Part shown: positions 18,360-26,256 of the stretch, piece by piece
How the letters are laid out: every line of letters starts with the position of its first letter
Position numbering within the stretch: the first letter of the stretch is position 1
Assembly: GCA_002483105.1 (NCBI GenBank)
Contig: DLHG01000015.1
Location: 124,001 to 188,000 of the forward strand
Origin: Bacteroidetes bacterium UBA7674
GTDB taxonomy: Bacteria; Bacteroidota; Bacteroidia; Chitinophagales; Chitinophagaceae
DNA length: 64,000 nucleotides
Direction: 5' to 3'
Made by a program: the position numbers and the translations under genes
Notes under the pieces: generated by a model
Told to the model about the DNA's origin: nothing
Databases searched by the model: none
What the model saw: only the letters and a program-made list of their open reading frames with translations

Positions 18360-19001
18360 ATGAAAAAGATCTTAAGTATTGCTATTGCAGCTTTAATGCT
18401 TGCCGCACAACCTGTAATGGCTCAGACTGACGCAAAAGCAAAGACGATTTTAGAAGGGGTTAGTAAAAAAATAAACAGCCTCAAAACACTGAAGGCCAAT
18501 TTTGCACTTACGCTTGCAGGAAAGACAAAAGACACTAAAAAGGGTTCTTTCTCTATGAAAGGCCAAAAGTACCGTGTTACGCTCGACAGGCAGGAGATCA
18601 TCTGCGATGGCAAAACTGTATGGACATACATGAAGGATGCTAATGAAGTACAGGTAAGCACTTATAACGCCAGCGAACAAACACTTTCTCCTGCTAAGTT
18701 GTTTACTAACTTCTACGATAAGGAATACGCCTATAAACATACAGGCACACGCAAAGTAGGTACTAAGCTTTGCGATATAGTAGAAATGACTCCTGTTGCT
18801 AAAGGCAAACAATTCAGCAAAGTAGAATTGGCCATCGATCCTAAAACAAATACCATTGTTGGTGGTAACGTTTGGGAAAAGAACGGTAACAAATATGAAT
18901 ACGCTATCAGCAACTTCACTCCAAATCCACCTATGACAGACGCCAACTTCGTTTTCGATAAAGCTAAGTATCCGGGTGTAGAGGTAGTAGATCTCCGATA
19001 A
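18360..19001 (+). CDS. lolA: LolA-like outer-membrane lipoprotein carrier
   Basis: A 213-residue periplasmic protein with a signal peptide ending in QPVMAQ. The mature part has the LolA/LolB half-barrel pattern: an N-terminal helix (AKTILEGVSKKINSLKTLKANFALTL), then strands including KKGSFSMKGQKYRVTLDRQEIICDGKTVWTYM and NEVQVSTY, and a C-terminal FTPNPPMTDANFVFDK. LolA ferries lipoproteins from the inner-membrane LolCDE complex to the outer membrane. The protein follows ftsK by 67 bases on the same strand, the usual neighbour order in Bacteroidota. A terminator follows. Confidence 0.88.
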   Translation: MKKILSIAIAALMLAAQPVMAQTDAKAKTILEGVSKKINSLKTLKANFALTLAGKTKDTKKGSFSMKGQKYRVTLDRQEIICDGKTVWTYMKDANEVQVSTYNASEQTLSPAKLFTNFYDKEYAYKHTGTRKVGTKLCDIVEMTPVAKGKQFSKVELAIDPKTNTIVGGNVWEKNGNKYEYAISNFTPNPPMTDANFVFDKAKYPGVEVVDLR

Positions 19002-19024
19002 GCTATTCACTCATTATATTTCAT

Positions 19025-19057
19025 AAAGGCTGCCGGTTGGCAGCCTTTACTATTTTT
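19025..19057 (+). terminator. Terminator after lolA
   Basis: The stem AAAGGCTGC/GCAGCCTTT has a six-base loop and is followed by ACTATTTTTT. The T-tract reaches the stop codon of the convergent phosphatase gene. Confidence 0.85.
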
Positions 19058-20286
19058 TATAATGCTACCTTTTGTCCTTTATCATTTATACTATACTCAA
19101 CGCCACTTTGTATTAGCACCCCCTTCGTGTGTCCGGAAGCTTTTACCTGCCCATGGTGAACATCTATTCTTATGAGGTGCTTATTATAATCGTACTGCAC
19201 ATCCTCTACGATAGTGTGCCCTATCACTATTTTATCGGCGTTTAAATAAGTTAGCATGCTATGGAAGTCAGTCTTATCCATTTTAGATTCATCCTTATAC
19301 TCAATAGCCATACCTCTATACCATAGTGGCCCGTTACTACCCATCATGAAATCGGCAAACTGCTCACTTGGTTTCTTAGTATCAATGTTAGCCCTGATTG
19401 TACTATTGACTGTTTCCAATGAAGGTTTATAGTTCAGTATCGCTTTGCTGATACCTGCATGAACAAATACATACTTACCAATCTTTTCTATGGTATTCTT
19501 TTTCCTGAGCCAGGCTCCTAATTCTGTGTTCTGCGCAAACAAATACGTGTATGCTTTATCCCATTGTTGCTCTCCGCTAATGTCCTGCGCCAGCTTTATG
19601 TACTTTTCGTCAGCGTATTTGGCATTGCCCTGGATGTTCATCACCTCATGGTTGCCCAGTAGGTAATGCACCATACCACCATGCGCCCGGGCTTTATCTT
19701 CCAGCGAGTATATTAACCACAAGACCTGTGTTACATATTGCCCCCTATCCACAAAATCACCTGCTAATACAAGATGGCCGTCGCCAAATACCCAGTCATA
19801 CTTTTCATCCATCACTCCATTACTCACCAGGAAGCTATAAAACCCATTAAAGTTGCCTTCGATATCCGACAGCACGATTATTTTTGAAGGCATAGGGTAT
19901 GCACTCTCTGCAATATTTATAGAGTCTTTTAACCTGACATGGAAGATGTCATTATCTTCATTCGGCACTTCTACTTTTAGCAGGCTATCCCTTGATATTG
20001 TTTCCTTTAGTAGTTTATTGTCCTGTGTAACGCGGTACGCGAGCAGCTCGTTGCCCTCACTCATCACATAAGGGCCATCAACGCCGGAATAGTCTACGTC
20101 GCGGTAGTATTCACTTCTAAATCCAAATTTGTCCTCTGTAAAAAGTGCTTTCAGGCCACTCCACCGCCAATGTACATAACCTGTATCCTGGTCCATATAC
20201 ACCGTCGGGTGATACAAAATGTAGATGGCATAAAGGCCTGATAGCAAAGCCACAATTTTCAGAATCTTTTTAAGTTTGAGGTTCAT
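19057..20286 (-). CDS. Calcineurin-like metallophosphoesterase with N-terminal membrane anchor
   Basis: A 409-residue protein with one N-terminal hydrophobic helix (LKIVALLSGLYAIYILY) that anchors it with the catalytic part outside the cytoplasm. The phosphoesterase motifs appear in order: VLSDIEGNFNGF, LAGDFVDRGQ, LLGNHEVMNIQG, VFVHAGIS and VIGHTIV. These are the metal-binding residues of PPP-type Ser/Thr phosphatases, nearest in spacing to the bacterial Shewanella-like phosphatase group. The N-terminal extension of about 125 residues before the first motif has no match I can name. Substrate is unknown; a protein or small phosphoester in the periplasm is possible. The gene is monocistronic. 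Confidence 0.88.
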   Translation of the reverse strand: MNLKLKKILKIVALLSGLYAIYILYHPTVYMDQDTGYVHWRWSGLKALFTEDKFGFRSEYYRDVDYSGVDGPYVMSEGNELLAYRVTQDNKLLKETISRDSLLKVEVPNEDNDIFHVRLKDSINIAESAYPMPSKIIVLSDIEGNFNGFYSFLVSNGVMDEKYDWVFGDGHLVLAGDFVDRGQYVTQVLWLIYSLEDKARAHGGMVHYLLGNHEVMNIQGNAKYADEKYIKLAQDISGEQQWDKAYTYLFAQNTELGAWLRKKNTIEKIGKYVFVHAGISKAILNYKPSLETVNSTIRANIDTKKPSEQFADFMMGSNGPLWYRGMAIEYKDESKMDKTDFHSMLTYLNADKIVIGHTIVEDVQYDYNKHLIRIDVHHGQVKASGHTKGVLIQSGVEYSINDKGQKVAL

Positions 20287-20478
20287 AATCCGGGTATTAA
20301 TAAGTAAGACTCTCTACCAAATAAAAAAGTTACACGGAATATTCAAAGCCTTTTCCTATGTTTCTATTCGCCGACTAACGCTTCGAGCAAAGGAGAGTTA
20401 TGGCTTCTTACTATGTCGAATTAGACTATGTGACCTGCCTTATGAATATGTTGAGTGAAACACGAAAACAGCGAGGAA

Positions 20479-20665
20479 ATTTTATGTCACTTAAAGTGTG
20501 CTGTTGATCGGCTGAAACGCTTTGTGGGCAAGGGGCAGTTCCGTTTTATGTCACTTTTGTGGGACTTTTATGTCCGTTTTGTATACCCTATGTGTCCGCA
20601 CATGTCTCTTTTGTGTCCCTTCATGTCCTGTTTATGGGACTTTTATGTCTCTTTTATGTCCCCTG
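20479..20665. repeat. Degenerate TTTTATGTCnC array, about eight units
   Basis: Units such as TTTTATGTCACTT, TTTTATGTCCGTTTTG, CATGTCTCTTTTGTG and TTTTATGTCCCC recur at irregular distances. GGGAC segments alternate with GTCCC segments, so local hairpins can form. There is no terminal T-tract and no fixed period. Confidence 0.7.
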
Positions 20666-20690
20666 TTTGTGGATATGTTTTTCGTACTAC

Positions 20691-20752
20691 TGTCATGTTG
20701 AGCGATAGTGCCTTTCCACCACGGCGGACAGGCACTATCGCTCAGGATGACA
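20691..20752. repeat. Dispersed GTCAT-GAGCG palindromic repeat, copy A
   Basis: Two 22-base arms, TGTCATGTTGAGCGATAGTG onward and its complement ending CTCAGGATGACA, match at 20 of 22 positions around an 18-base centre. The same ends are found in four other intergenic places of the window. Confidence 0.75.
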
Positions 20753-20839
20753 GGCAGTGTAAAGTTAGCAAAGTGTGTTTCGGTTAGCAAAAAACGATAT
20801 ACACATTGCGACTGCCGTGCGGTAGTCCCGGCGGGGAAA

Positions 20840-20863
20840 GTTGTTGGTCAGGCGACCAACAAC
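20840..20863. repeat. Perfect 10-bp hairpin
   Basis: GTTGTTGGTC and GACCAACAAC flank the loop AGGC. No T-tract follows on either strand, so it is not a standard terminator. Confidence 0.6.
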
Positions 20864-20872
20864 GGCATAAAA

Positions 20873-20901
20873 GTAAAGGCTGCTTCACAAGCAACCTTTA
20901 C
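20873..20901 (-). terminator. Terminator after fabD
   Basis: On the minus strand the stem GTAAAGGTTGCTT/AAGCAGCCTTTAC (one G-T pair, loop GTG) is followed by TTTTA, 42 bases after the fabD stop codon. Confidence 0.75.
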
Positions 20902-20943
20902 AAAATATAATAGTCCCTTTAGGGGCAGAGGGGTATGGGGTTC

Positions 20944-21825
20944 TTAATTTATCCCACTAGTCACCATATCCTTAGCTATCTTTTTCACCAGCCCTTGCAA
21001 CACACTGCCCGGACCTACTTCTGTAAATTGCGTCGCGCCATTCTCTACCATCTTCTGCACGGTCTGAGTCCAGCGTACAGGTGAAGTAAGTTGATTGATC
21101 AGGTTTTGTTTGATCATCGCCGGATCTATATAAGGCTGTGCATCCACATTCTGATACACAGGGCACGTTGGGTTATTAAAATGCGTTTCAGCAATAGCTG
21201 CTGCCAGCTCTTCCCTTGCAGGCTCCATCAACGGTGAGTGAAACGCTCCGCCAACTTGTAATACCAATGCGCGCTTAGCACCGGCAGCTTTCAGTTTTTC
21301 GCAGGCTATGTTGATGCCTTCTATGCTACCGCTTATCACCAACTGGCCGGGACTGTTGTAATTCGCAGGAACAACTACTTCATCCGTTATTTCTTTTAAG
21401 GTATTTTCTATCACTGCATCTTCCAGTCCTAATACTGCCGCCATAGTAGATGGATTTATTTCGCAAGCTCGTTGCATAGCTGCCGCTCGTTTTGCGACCA
21501 GCCTCAGTCCATCCTCAAATGACAGCACCCTGTTAGCCACCAATGCAGAAAATTCACCCAATGAGTGACCAGCCACCATATCGGGTTTCAAATCAGGAGT
21601 GGTTTCAAACAATATCACCGAGTGCAAGAATATTGCCGGTTGTGTTACGTTCGTTTGTTTCAGTTCTTCGTCCGTTCCGCCGAACATGATATCGGTAATA
21701 CGGAAACCCAATATCTCATTGGCCTTTTCGAAATATTCTTTAGCTAAGGAATTTGTCTCATAAAGGTTCTTGCCCATTCCTGAGAACTGTGCTCCTTGTC
21801 CGGGAAATACAAATGCGTGCTTCAT
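20944..21825 (-). CDS. fabD: Malonyl-CoA:ACP transacylase FabD
   Basis: A 293-residue cytoplasmic enzyme that transfers malonyl from CoA to acyl carrier protein for fatty acid synthesis. The start FVFPGQGAQFSGMG is the family signature. The nucleophile lies in GHSLGEFSALV (Ser88), an Arg follows in VAKRAAAMQRA, and the catalytic His is in GGAFHSPLMEPA. The C-terminal NLINQLTSPVRWTQTVQKM and EVGPGSVLQGLVKKI complete the fold. It stands alone here, away from acpP, fabF or fabG, and has its own terminator. Confidence 0.96.
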   Translation of the reverse strand: MKHAFVFPGQGAQFSGMGKNLYETNSLAKEYFEKANEILGFRITDIMFGGTDEELKQTNVTQPAIFLHSVILFETTPDLKPDMVAGHSLGEFSALVANRVLSFEDGLRLVAKRAAAMQRACEINPSTMAAVLGLEDAVIENTLKEITDEVVVPANYNSPGQLVISGSIEGINIACEKLKAAGAKRALVLQVGGAFHSPLMEPAREELAAAIAETHFNNPTCPVYQNVDAQPYIDPAMIKQNLINQLTSPVRWTQTVQKMVENGATQFTEVGPGSVLQGLVKKIAKDMVTSGIN

Positions 21826-22005
21826 ATATCTGTTTTACAGGGGCGAAAATAGACCACGATTCTTTGGATTTCGAAGATTGCCCATGATTTTTTTCAGATT
21901 ACTTACAATATTGTTCCTATACATCATGGAAATCCTCTATAATCCTATAAATCGTGGTTAAGAATGTTGGCGTAATTTTACTCCCTCAAATAGAAAGGAC
22001 GAATC

Positions 22006-22338
22006 ATGAATTGGACATCACTTACAGATGAGCAGCAACTGGAAACTATAAAGGAAGAAAGCAAATCACAACCTGTAGTGATCTTCAAGCACAGCACCCG
22101 CTGCTCCATCAGCAGCATGGCAAAAAACAGGCTGGACAGGGAAGACGCTCCGGGCGATGTAAAATTCTACTACCTTGACTTGATAGCCTACCGTGCTTTG
22201 TCTAATAAAATAGCGGAGGTTTTCCAGGTACACCATGAATCACCACAGGTATTGCTGATAAAAAATGGTGAATGCACTTATGATGAAAGTCATAATGGTA
22301 TTAGCATGGCGGAAATTGAAGAGCAGGCAGCGGTTTAG
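22006..22338 (+). CDS. ytxJ: YtxJ-type thioredoxin-fold protein of the bacillithiol system
   Basis: A 110-residue thioredoxin-fold protein. The active-site block VVIFKHSTRCSISSMAKNRL has a monothiol C33-SIS arrangement, as in YtxJ proteins that are predicted to act on bacillithiol-mixed disulfides (bacilliredoxin-like). The HHESPQVLLIKNGECTYDESHNGI segment holds the cis-Pro and C-terminal strands. It is found mainly in Firmicutes and Bacteroidota that make bacillithiol; the biosynthesis genes bshA, bshB and bshC are not in this window. It stands alone, divergent from fabD. The redox role is inferred from the family, not from neighbours. Confidence 0.88.
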   Translation: MNWTSLTDEQQLETIKEESKSQPVVIFKHSTRCSISSMAKNRLDREDAPGDVKFYYLDLIAYRALSNKIAEVFQVHHESPQVLLIKNGECTYDESHNGISMAEIEEQAAV

Positions 22339-22346
22339 GAAAACCG
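22331..22346 (+). terminator. Small hairpin over the ytxJ stop codon
   Basis: CGGTTT and AAACCG flank AGGA and enclose the TAG stop. There is no T-tract, so termination here is only a possibility. Confidence 0.3.
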
Positions 22347-22358
22347 CCAAATAGAGCT

Positions 22359-22381
22359 GTCAGCCTGAGCGTGTCGAAGGC
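22359..22381. repeat. Dispersed GTCAnnCTGAGC repeat, copy B (partial)
   Basis: GTCAGCCTGAGCGTGTCGAAGGC is one end of the dispersed repeat family. No inverted second arm is seen nearby, so this copy seems truncated. Confidence 0.6.
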
Positions 22382-22458
22382 TTGTTGAGAATTGGAATTG
22401 GAGCCTAATGAAGCTGCATCACCACGACAACTTACACTATCATTTTCGCAAAAGAAAT

Positions 22459-23790
22459 CTAAACGACTTTTCCTTTCCAACGTCCCGTCCTCAAATACAA
22501 CAACGAAGCAACCAGCAAACTAGACCAATACACAAATTCCGATACCCACGCCCACGACAGGCCCAGTCGCATGCGCTGGATGACTATGTAGCAATAAACA
22601 AGATAGGAGCAAACACAAAGCACTTCCATCACAAGGTTGATCAATGTGTTACCGGTACCCACCACACCATTGAACGCCACTGTCGATACAGCCATGATGA
22701 GTGTTGACGCTACAATTATTCGTAGGCTGGGCAACGATAGTGTTATCAACTCCATATCATCACGGTAGAGCGCCAAAAACTCTGTAGAGTACAGTAGCAG
22801 CAATGTGCCGACGATGATGGTGTATAGCAAACTCAGCTTGGCGATTTTTTTTATCAAGCCAATTACCTGCTCTTGTTTTCCTTGCCCAATTATATTGCTC
22901 ACCATAGTATTACAAGTAGAGGCCAGCGCCCATGTACCGATACTAACGATGCCGAAAATGCTGCGGAGGATCTGCGAGGCAGCCAGTTCTTTCTGTCCCA
23001 GGTGCTCTACATAGATGAAGAATATCTGCCAGCCACCAATGCTGAACAGGAACTGCACGATAAGCGGTGACGATATCCTCAGTGAGCGTTGAGAAAGTTG
23101 TACATCAAAGGCGAAGAATTTGTGAAGCGGATAGACCTTGTCTATCTTCTTCAGGTAGAAGATGCCATACATCACTATACAGAAAGCGATCTCTCCGAAA
23201 ATAGATGCAGCAGCAGCGCCTATAAGTCCCCATGCAGGCATACCCCAGTTACCAAAGATGAGCGCATAGTCGAAACCGATATTGAATAGGGCACCTACCA
23301 TTGCGCCATATATCAGGTATTTCGACTGGCGGGTGGCTATATAGAAGGAATTAATGAGCTGTGTCAGTACCAGGAATGGCAGCCCCCATACCCTTACATA
23401 CAGGTAATTGATGGTCTCATAAGCCGTTTCGGCATTGTTCAGGCTATAACCGAAGATGATGGGCGTCAGCCACAGGGATAGCATCATCAGGCCCAGGGAG
23501 AACATCAGGCACAGCAGGATACCATTGGTCAGGCTGCGGGTAAGCCCTACCGTATCGCCCTCGCCGGCCCTGCGGGCCATCTGCACCTGTATGCCGCTAC
23601 TGAGTCCATAGCCTATCATAGAGAGGGTGAGGTAGAAGATGCCGCTTACGCCATTCACGCCCAGTTCCATCTCCCCCAGCCTTCCCAGAAAGGCGGTATT
23701 GGCCAGGAAGCTTATCTGGGGTATTATCAGCGCCAATGATATGGGGGCCGCTATCCGTAGTATATCTCTATTCGTTGCTGATACTTTCAC
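22459..23790 (-). CDS. MATE-family efflux transporter
   Basis: A 443-residue inner-membrane protein with about twelve hydrophobic helices arranged as two similar halves, the layout of MATE (multidrug and toxic compound extrusion) antiporters. The first helix region ILRIAAPISLALIIPQISFLANTAFLGRLGEMELGVNGVSGIFY contains the typical cluster at the end of TM1-TM2. Members exchange Na+ or H+ for cationic drugs or metabolites. The C-terminus ends in a short basic tail (GRWKGKVV). It is monocistronic and divergent from the DUF3822 gene. Substrate cannot be inferred. Confidence 0.9.
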   Translation of the reverse strand: MKVSATNRDILRIAAPISLALIIPQISFLANTAFLGRLGEMELGVNGVSGIFYLTLSMIGYGLSSGIQVQMARRAGEGDTVGLTRSLTNGILLCLMFSLGLMMLSLWLTPIIFGYSLNNAETAYETINYLYVRVWGLPFLVLTQLINSFYIATRQSKYLIYGAMVGALFNIGFDYALIFGNWGMPAWGLIGAAAASIFGEIAFCIVMYGIFYLKKIDKVYPLHKFFAFDVQLSQRSLRISSPLIVQFLFSIGGWQIFFIYVEHLGQKELAASQILRSIFGIVSIGTWALASTCNTMVSNIIGQGKQEQVIGLIKKIAKLSLLYTIIVGTLLLLYSTEFLALYRDDMELITLSLPSLRIIVASTLIMAVSTVAFNGVVGTGNTLINLVMEVLCVCSYLVYCYIVIQRMRLGLSWAWVSEFVYWSSLLVASLLYLRTGRWKGKVV

Positions 23791-23901
23791 CTGTAGTTAT
23801 CTCATAATCAGTAATATACACCGCCGGTACATATCACGTCCCATTTCATGTGCAATTCTCGCAAATTTATTCTATAATTGTGTGCTATACTACAATAGAG
23901 G

Positions 23902-24744
23902 ATGACAGAGGTAAGTAACAGCACAAATAGCCGTCAGGCTTATAATGTACATAATGGAGACTCCCTGCTCAGCCAGGTGGCCAGGGTGATCATTGTTATT
24001 ATGCCGCGGGCACTTGCAGTGGCGGGTTTCAGCGATAAGGGCGACTTGCTCACTATCCGCTACAACGACTACAAAAAGAGCCTTCCCCCTTACCTTCTTG
24101 ACTTTTTCGAACACCAATTCATCAACGAACCACTTTTATCTGCCCCACATAAGGTCACTTCGGCCTTTATAGCTGGTGATAAGAGCATGTTGGTGCCCGA
24201 TGTACTGTTCAACGCCGAAACATCTGAAAAATGGATGAGGCAGCTGCAATTTGTAGAAGGGAACGAAACAATAACGCCTTATCATCTTGCCGACGATAAA
24301 GCACAATATATGTATGCATGGCCCGCCGCAGTAAAAAGCCTCATCAGCAGGTATTTTGCCAAGGCGCAGGAACTGCCGTTCGCGTCTTACCAGTTTTACA
24401 AGCCGGTAAAGGGCGAATACTCATTGCTCTGCTCCATTACACCGGAGTTTGCCTATGCTACCCTGTATAACAACAGGGCATTGATATGGCACCAGTCATT
24501 CGACTATCAGAATGCGGAGGATATCGCATTCAGGTTGCAATTGCTCTGCCAGCAGAATGATATAGACGCTGCCAAGATAAACATACAAGCCACAGGCATC
24601 AGCAAAAGCCTGAACAATACAGTGCTGGCATTGTCGCAATACTTCCCTCACCTGAAGGATGGCAGCGGCAGTGTACAAGCTACCGACACCGGCTGGACAG
24701 GCGCTATTTTTCTCTTCCAACAACTATACGCATGCGCATTGTAG
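23902..24744 (+). CDS. DUF3822-family protein
   Basis: A 280-residue protein of the Bacteroidota-specific DUF3822 family. The sequence suggests an actin-like (ASKHA) fold: two beta-rich halves with VAGFSDKGDLLTIRYNDYKKS early and ARNRALIWHQSFDYQNAEDIAFRLQLLCQQ-like strands later, but no nucleotide-binding motif is obvious, so the fold is inference. Its last 13 bases overlap rsmD, and coaD follows two bases after rsmD. This DUF3822-rsmD-coaD order is common in the phylum, which suggests a link to ribosome maturation or CoA supply, but no function is established. Confidence 0.8.
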   Translation: MTEVSNSTNSRQAYNVHNGDSLLSQVARVIIVIMPRALAVAGFSDKGDLLTIRYNDYKKSLPPYLLDFFEHQFINEPLLSAPHKVTSAFIAGDKSMLVPDVLFNAETSEKWMRQLQFVEGNETITPYHLADDKAQYMYAWPAAVKSLISRYFAKAQELPFASYQFYKPVKGEYSLLCSITPEFAYATLYNNRALIWHQSFDYQNAEDIAFRLQLLCQQNDIDAAKINIQATGISKSLNNTVLALSQYFPHLKDGSGSVQATDTGWTGAIFLFQQLYACAL

Positions 24745-25277
24745 GCGGCGAATTCGGCGGAAGAAGGTTCAGTCCGCCCGCCAGTACCCCCGCCAGGCCT
24801 ACTACGGAAGTAGCCAAGGAAGGACTCTTCAATATCCTCAACAACATGATAGATATTGAAGATGCACAATGCTGCGATATATTCGGCGGCACTGGCAGCA
24901 TCAGTTACGAGTTGATATCAAGAGGGGCAGCGCACAGCACGCTTATAGAGCGCGATCAGGGCAATATCACTTTTATCAAAAAGACAGCAACTACGCTGGG
25001 CATACTGGATAAGCTGCACATCATAAAAGGCGACGTGTTCCAGTTCATGAAGCGCAGCACCGAGCAATATGATTTCATCTTTGCTGGTCCGCCTTACGCA
25101 TTGGAAAATATTGACGACATCCCCATGCTGGTATTTGAGAAGAATATGTTGGCAGAAGACGGTGTTTTTGTACTGGAGCATACCCCGCGGAACGATTACC
25201 AGCAACATCCTAACTTTAAACGCATGAAAAACTACGGAACTACCGTATTTTCGTTCTTCATGCTCACAAGCGAATAG
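24732..25277 (+). CDS. rsmD: 16S rRNA (guanine-966-N2)-methyltransferase RsmD, with altered motif IV
   Basis: A 181-residue SAM-dependent methyltransferase for G966 of 16S rRNA. The start MRIVGGEFGGRRFSPP and TRPTTEVAKEGLFNIL are the RsmD signature, and DIFGGTGSISYELISRGAAHSTLIERD is the SAM-binding motif I and II. The catalytic motif IV, usually DPPY or DPPF, reads GPPY here at residues 119-122 (codon ggt in place of gat). That Asp helps position the target amino group, so activity may be reduced or a nearby residue may replace it. All other parts are intact and the frame is whole. The gene overlaps DUF3822 and is followed by coaD. Confidence 0.92.
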   Translation: MRIVGGEFGGRRFSPPASTPARPTTEVAKEGLFNILNNMIDIEDAQCCDIFGGTGSISYELISRGAAHSTLIERDQGNITFIKKTATTLGILDKLHIIKGDVFQFMKRSTEQYDFIFAGPPYALENIDDIPMLVFEKNMLAEDGVFVLEHTPRNDYQQHPNFKRMKNYGTTVFSFFMLTSE

Positions 25278-25279
25278 AT

Positions 25280-25738
25280 ATGGAACGCATCTGTTTATTT
25301 CCCGGCACATTCGACCCCGTTACTAAGGGCCATGTTGATATCATAGACCGTGCGGTATCCCTGTTTGATAAACTGGTGATAGGTATTGGTACCAATTCAT
25401 CCAAGCAACCCATGTTCACCCTGGAGCAGCGTTGTGATTGGATCAAGGAAATATTCAAGCATGAACCAAGAGTAGTTGTTGAAGGATATGATGGGCTGAC
25501 GGTTGACTATTGCAAAAAAATAAACGCAAAGTATATCCTTCGCGGCATCCGCTACATCAGCGATTTTGAATATGAAAAAGCGATAGCCGATATGAACCGA
25601 ATGCTATCACCCGATATTGAAACGATTTTCCTTACCTGTTCTCCTGAATTCTCTACTATCTCCTCTACATTGGTAAGGGATGTTATCCGCAACAATGGCA
25701 ACGTGGGTTTGTTCGTTCCGAAAGAAGTAAAATTTTAG
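25280..25738 (+). CDS. coaD: Phosphopantetheine adenylyltransferase CoaD
   Basis: A 152-residue enzyme that joins ATP and 4'-phosphopantetheine to dephospho-CoA, the fourth step of CoA synthesis. The nucleotidyltransferase motif FPGTFDPVTKGHVDII (TxGH type) lies at the N-terminus, and the second ATP motif ISSTLVRDVI at the C-terminus. LRGIRYISDFEYEKAIADMNR is the pantetheine-binding segment. It begins two bases after rsmD. Its last four bases overlap the convergent DUF1232 gene. Confidence 0.96.
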   Translation: MERICLFPGTFDPVTKGHVDIIDRAVSLFDKLVIGIGTNSSKQPMFTLEQRCDWIKEIFKHEPRVVVEGYDGLTVDYCKKINAKYILRGIRYISDFEYEKAIADMNRMLSPDIETIFLTCSPEFSTISSTLVRDVIRNNGNVGLFVPKEVKF

Positions 25739-26052
25739 AATCCGTTATTCTTCCGCTCCATTACTTTGAAACGAATATAGCGTTGGGTCTCCATGTTCAA
25801 CCTTTTGAGCAATAGGTAGAATACTACACCATCATCTATCCAGCCGAACAGTAAGATAAAATCAGGAACAATGTCTATAGGGCTGATGATATAAATCAAT
25901 GAGATCACCATTACAGCTGTCGTTAGGAACGACATACGGTAGCTGCCGTTGAACACGGCACGCAACATTTGCCACAATGTTTTTCTATTGCTGAACAGGC
26001 TTGTCGCATGGCGCACAGTTCTCATTCCACTCGTAGGTATCACTCTAGCCAT
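25735..26052 (-). CDS. YkvA/DUF1232-family small membrane protein
   Basis: A 105-residue protein whose core YIISPIDIVPDFILLFGWIDDGVVFYLLLKRL is the DUF1232 signature: a hydrophobic helix, SPIDxIPD, and a GxxDD turn before a second helix. Family members are small inner-membrane proteins with no established biochemical role. The N-terminus is basic (RTVRHATSLFSNRKTLWQML), which places it on the cytoplasmic side. It is convergent with coaD by a four-base overlap. Confidence 0.82.
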   Translation of the reverse strand: MARVIPTSGMRTVRHATSLFSNRKTLWQMLRAVFNGSYRMSFLTTAVMVISLIYIISPIDIVPDFILLFGWIDDGVVFYLLLKRLNMETQRYIRFKVMERKNNGF

Positions 26053-26226
26053 CTCTCTTAGATTTTAATCAAAGTTAGAATAGTGAATGTTGAGGCTATG
26101 TTAAACAACAAACCTTCAATTTTTAGAAATACTTAACAGAAGTTAAGCAGCACATATGTTGAATACTATATTTCAGTGCTTTATAATGGTTCTGAATATG
26201 CTTTTTAAAAAACTCATGTTAATGTT

Positions 26227-26252
26227 AAATGCCCGGCTAGTTCCGGGCATTT
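26227..26252 (-). terminator. Hairpin after the secreted hypothetical gene
   Basis: A perfect 10-bp stem AAATGCCCGG/CCGGGCATTT with a six-base loop lies 4 bases after the stop codon. The T-tract is weak, on either strand. Confidence 0.6.
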
Positions 26253-26256
26253 TAAA

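Larger units (their letters stand above)
20287..20943. other. 657-base gene-free region packed with repeats
   Basis: I see no credible gene. From left to right it holds an AT-rich upstream region of the phosphatase gene, a TTTTATGTC array, a 62-base inverted repeat of the dispersed GTCATnnnGAGCG family, a perfect 10-bp hairpin (20840-20863) and the fabD terminator. A 110-codon open frame at 20455-20787 is produced by the array itself (recurring MSLLWDFYV-like peptides) and is not accepted as a gene. Confidence 0.6.

Noticed and set aside
20455..20787. 110-codon open frame between the phosphatase gene and fabD
   Set aside because: The peptide is made of repeats that come from the TTTTATGTC array (MSLLWDFYV-like). 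No signal, no domain, and it runs into the palindromic repeat.
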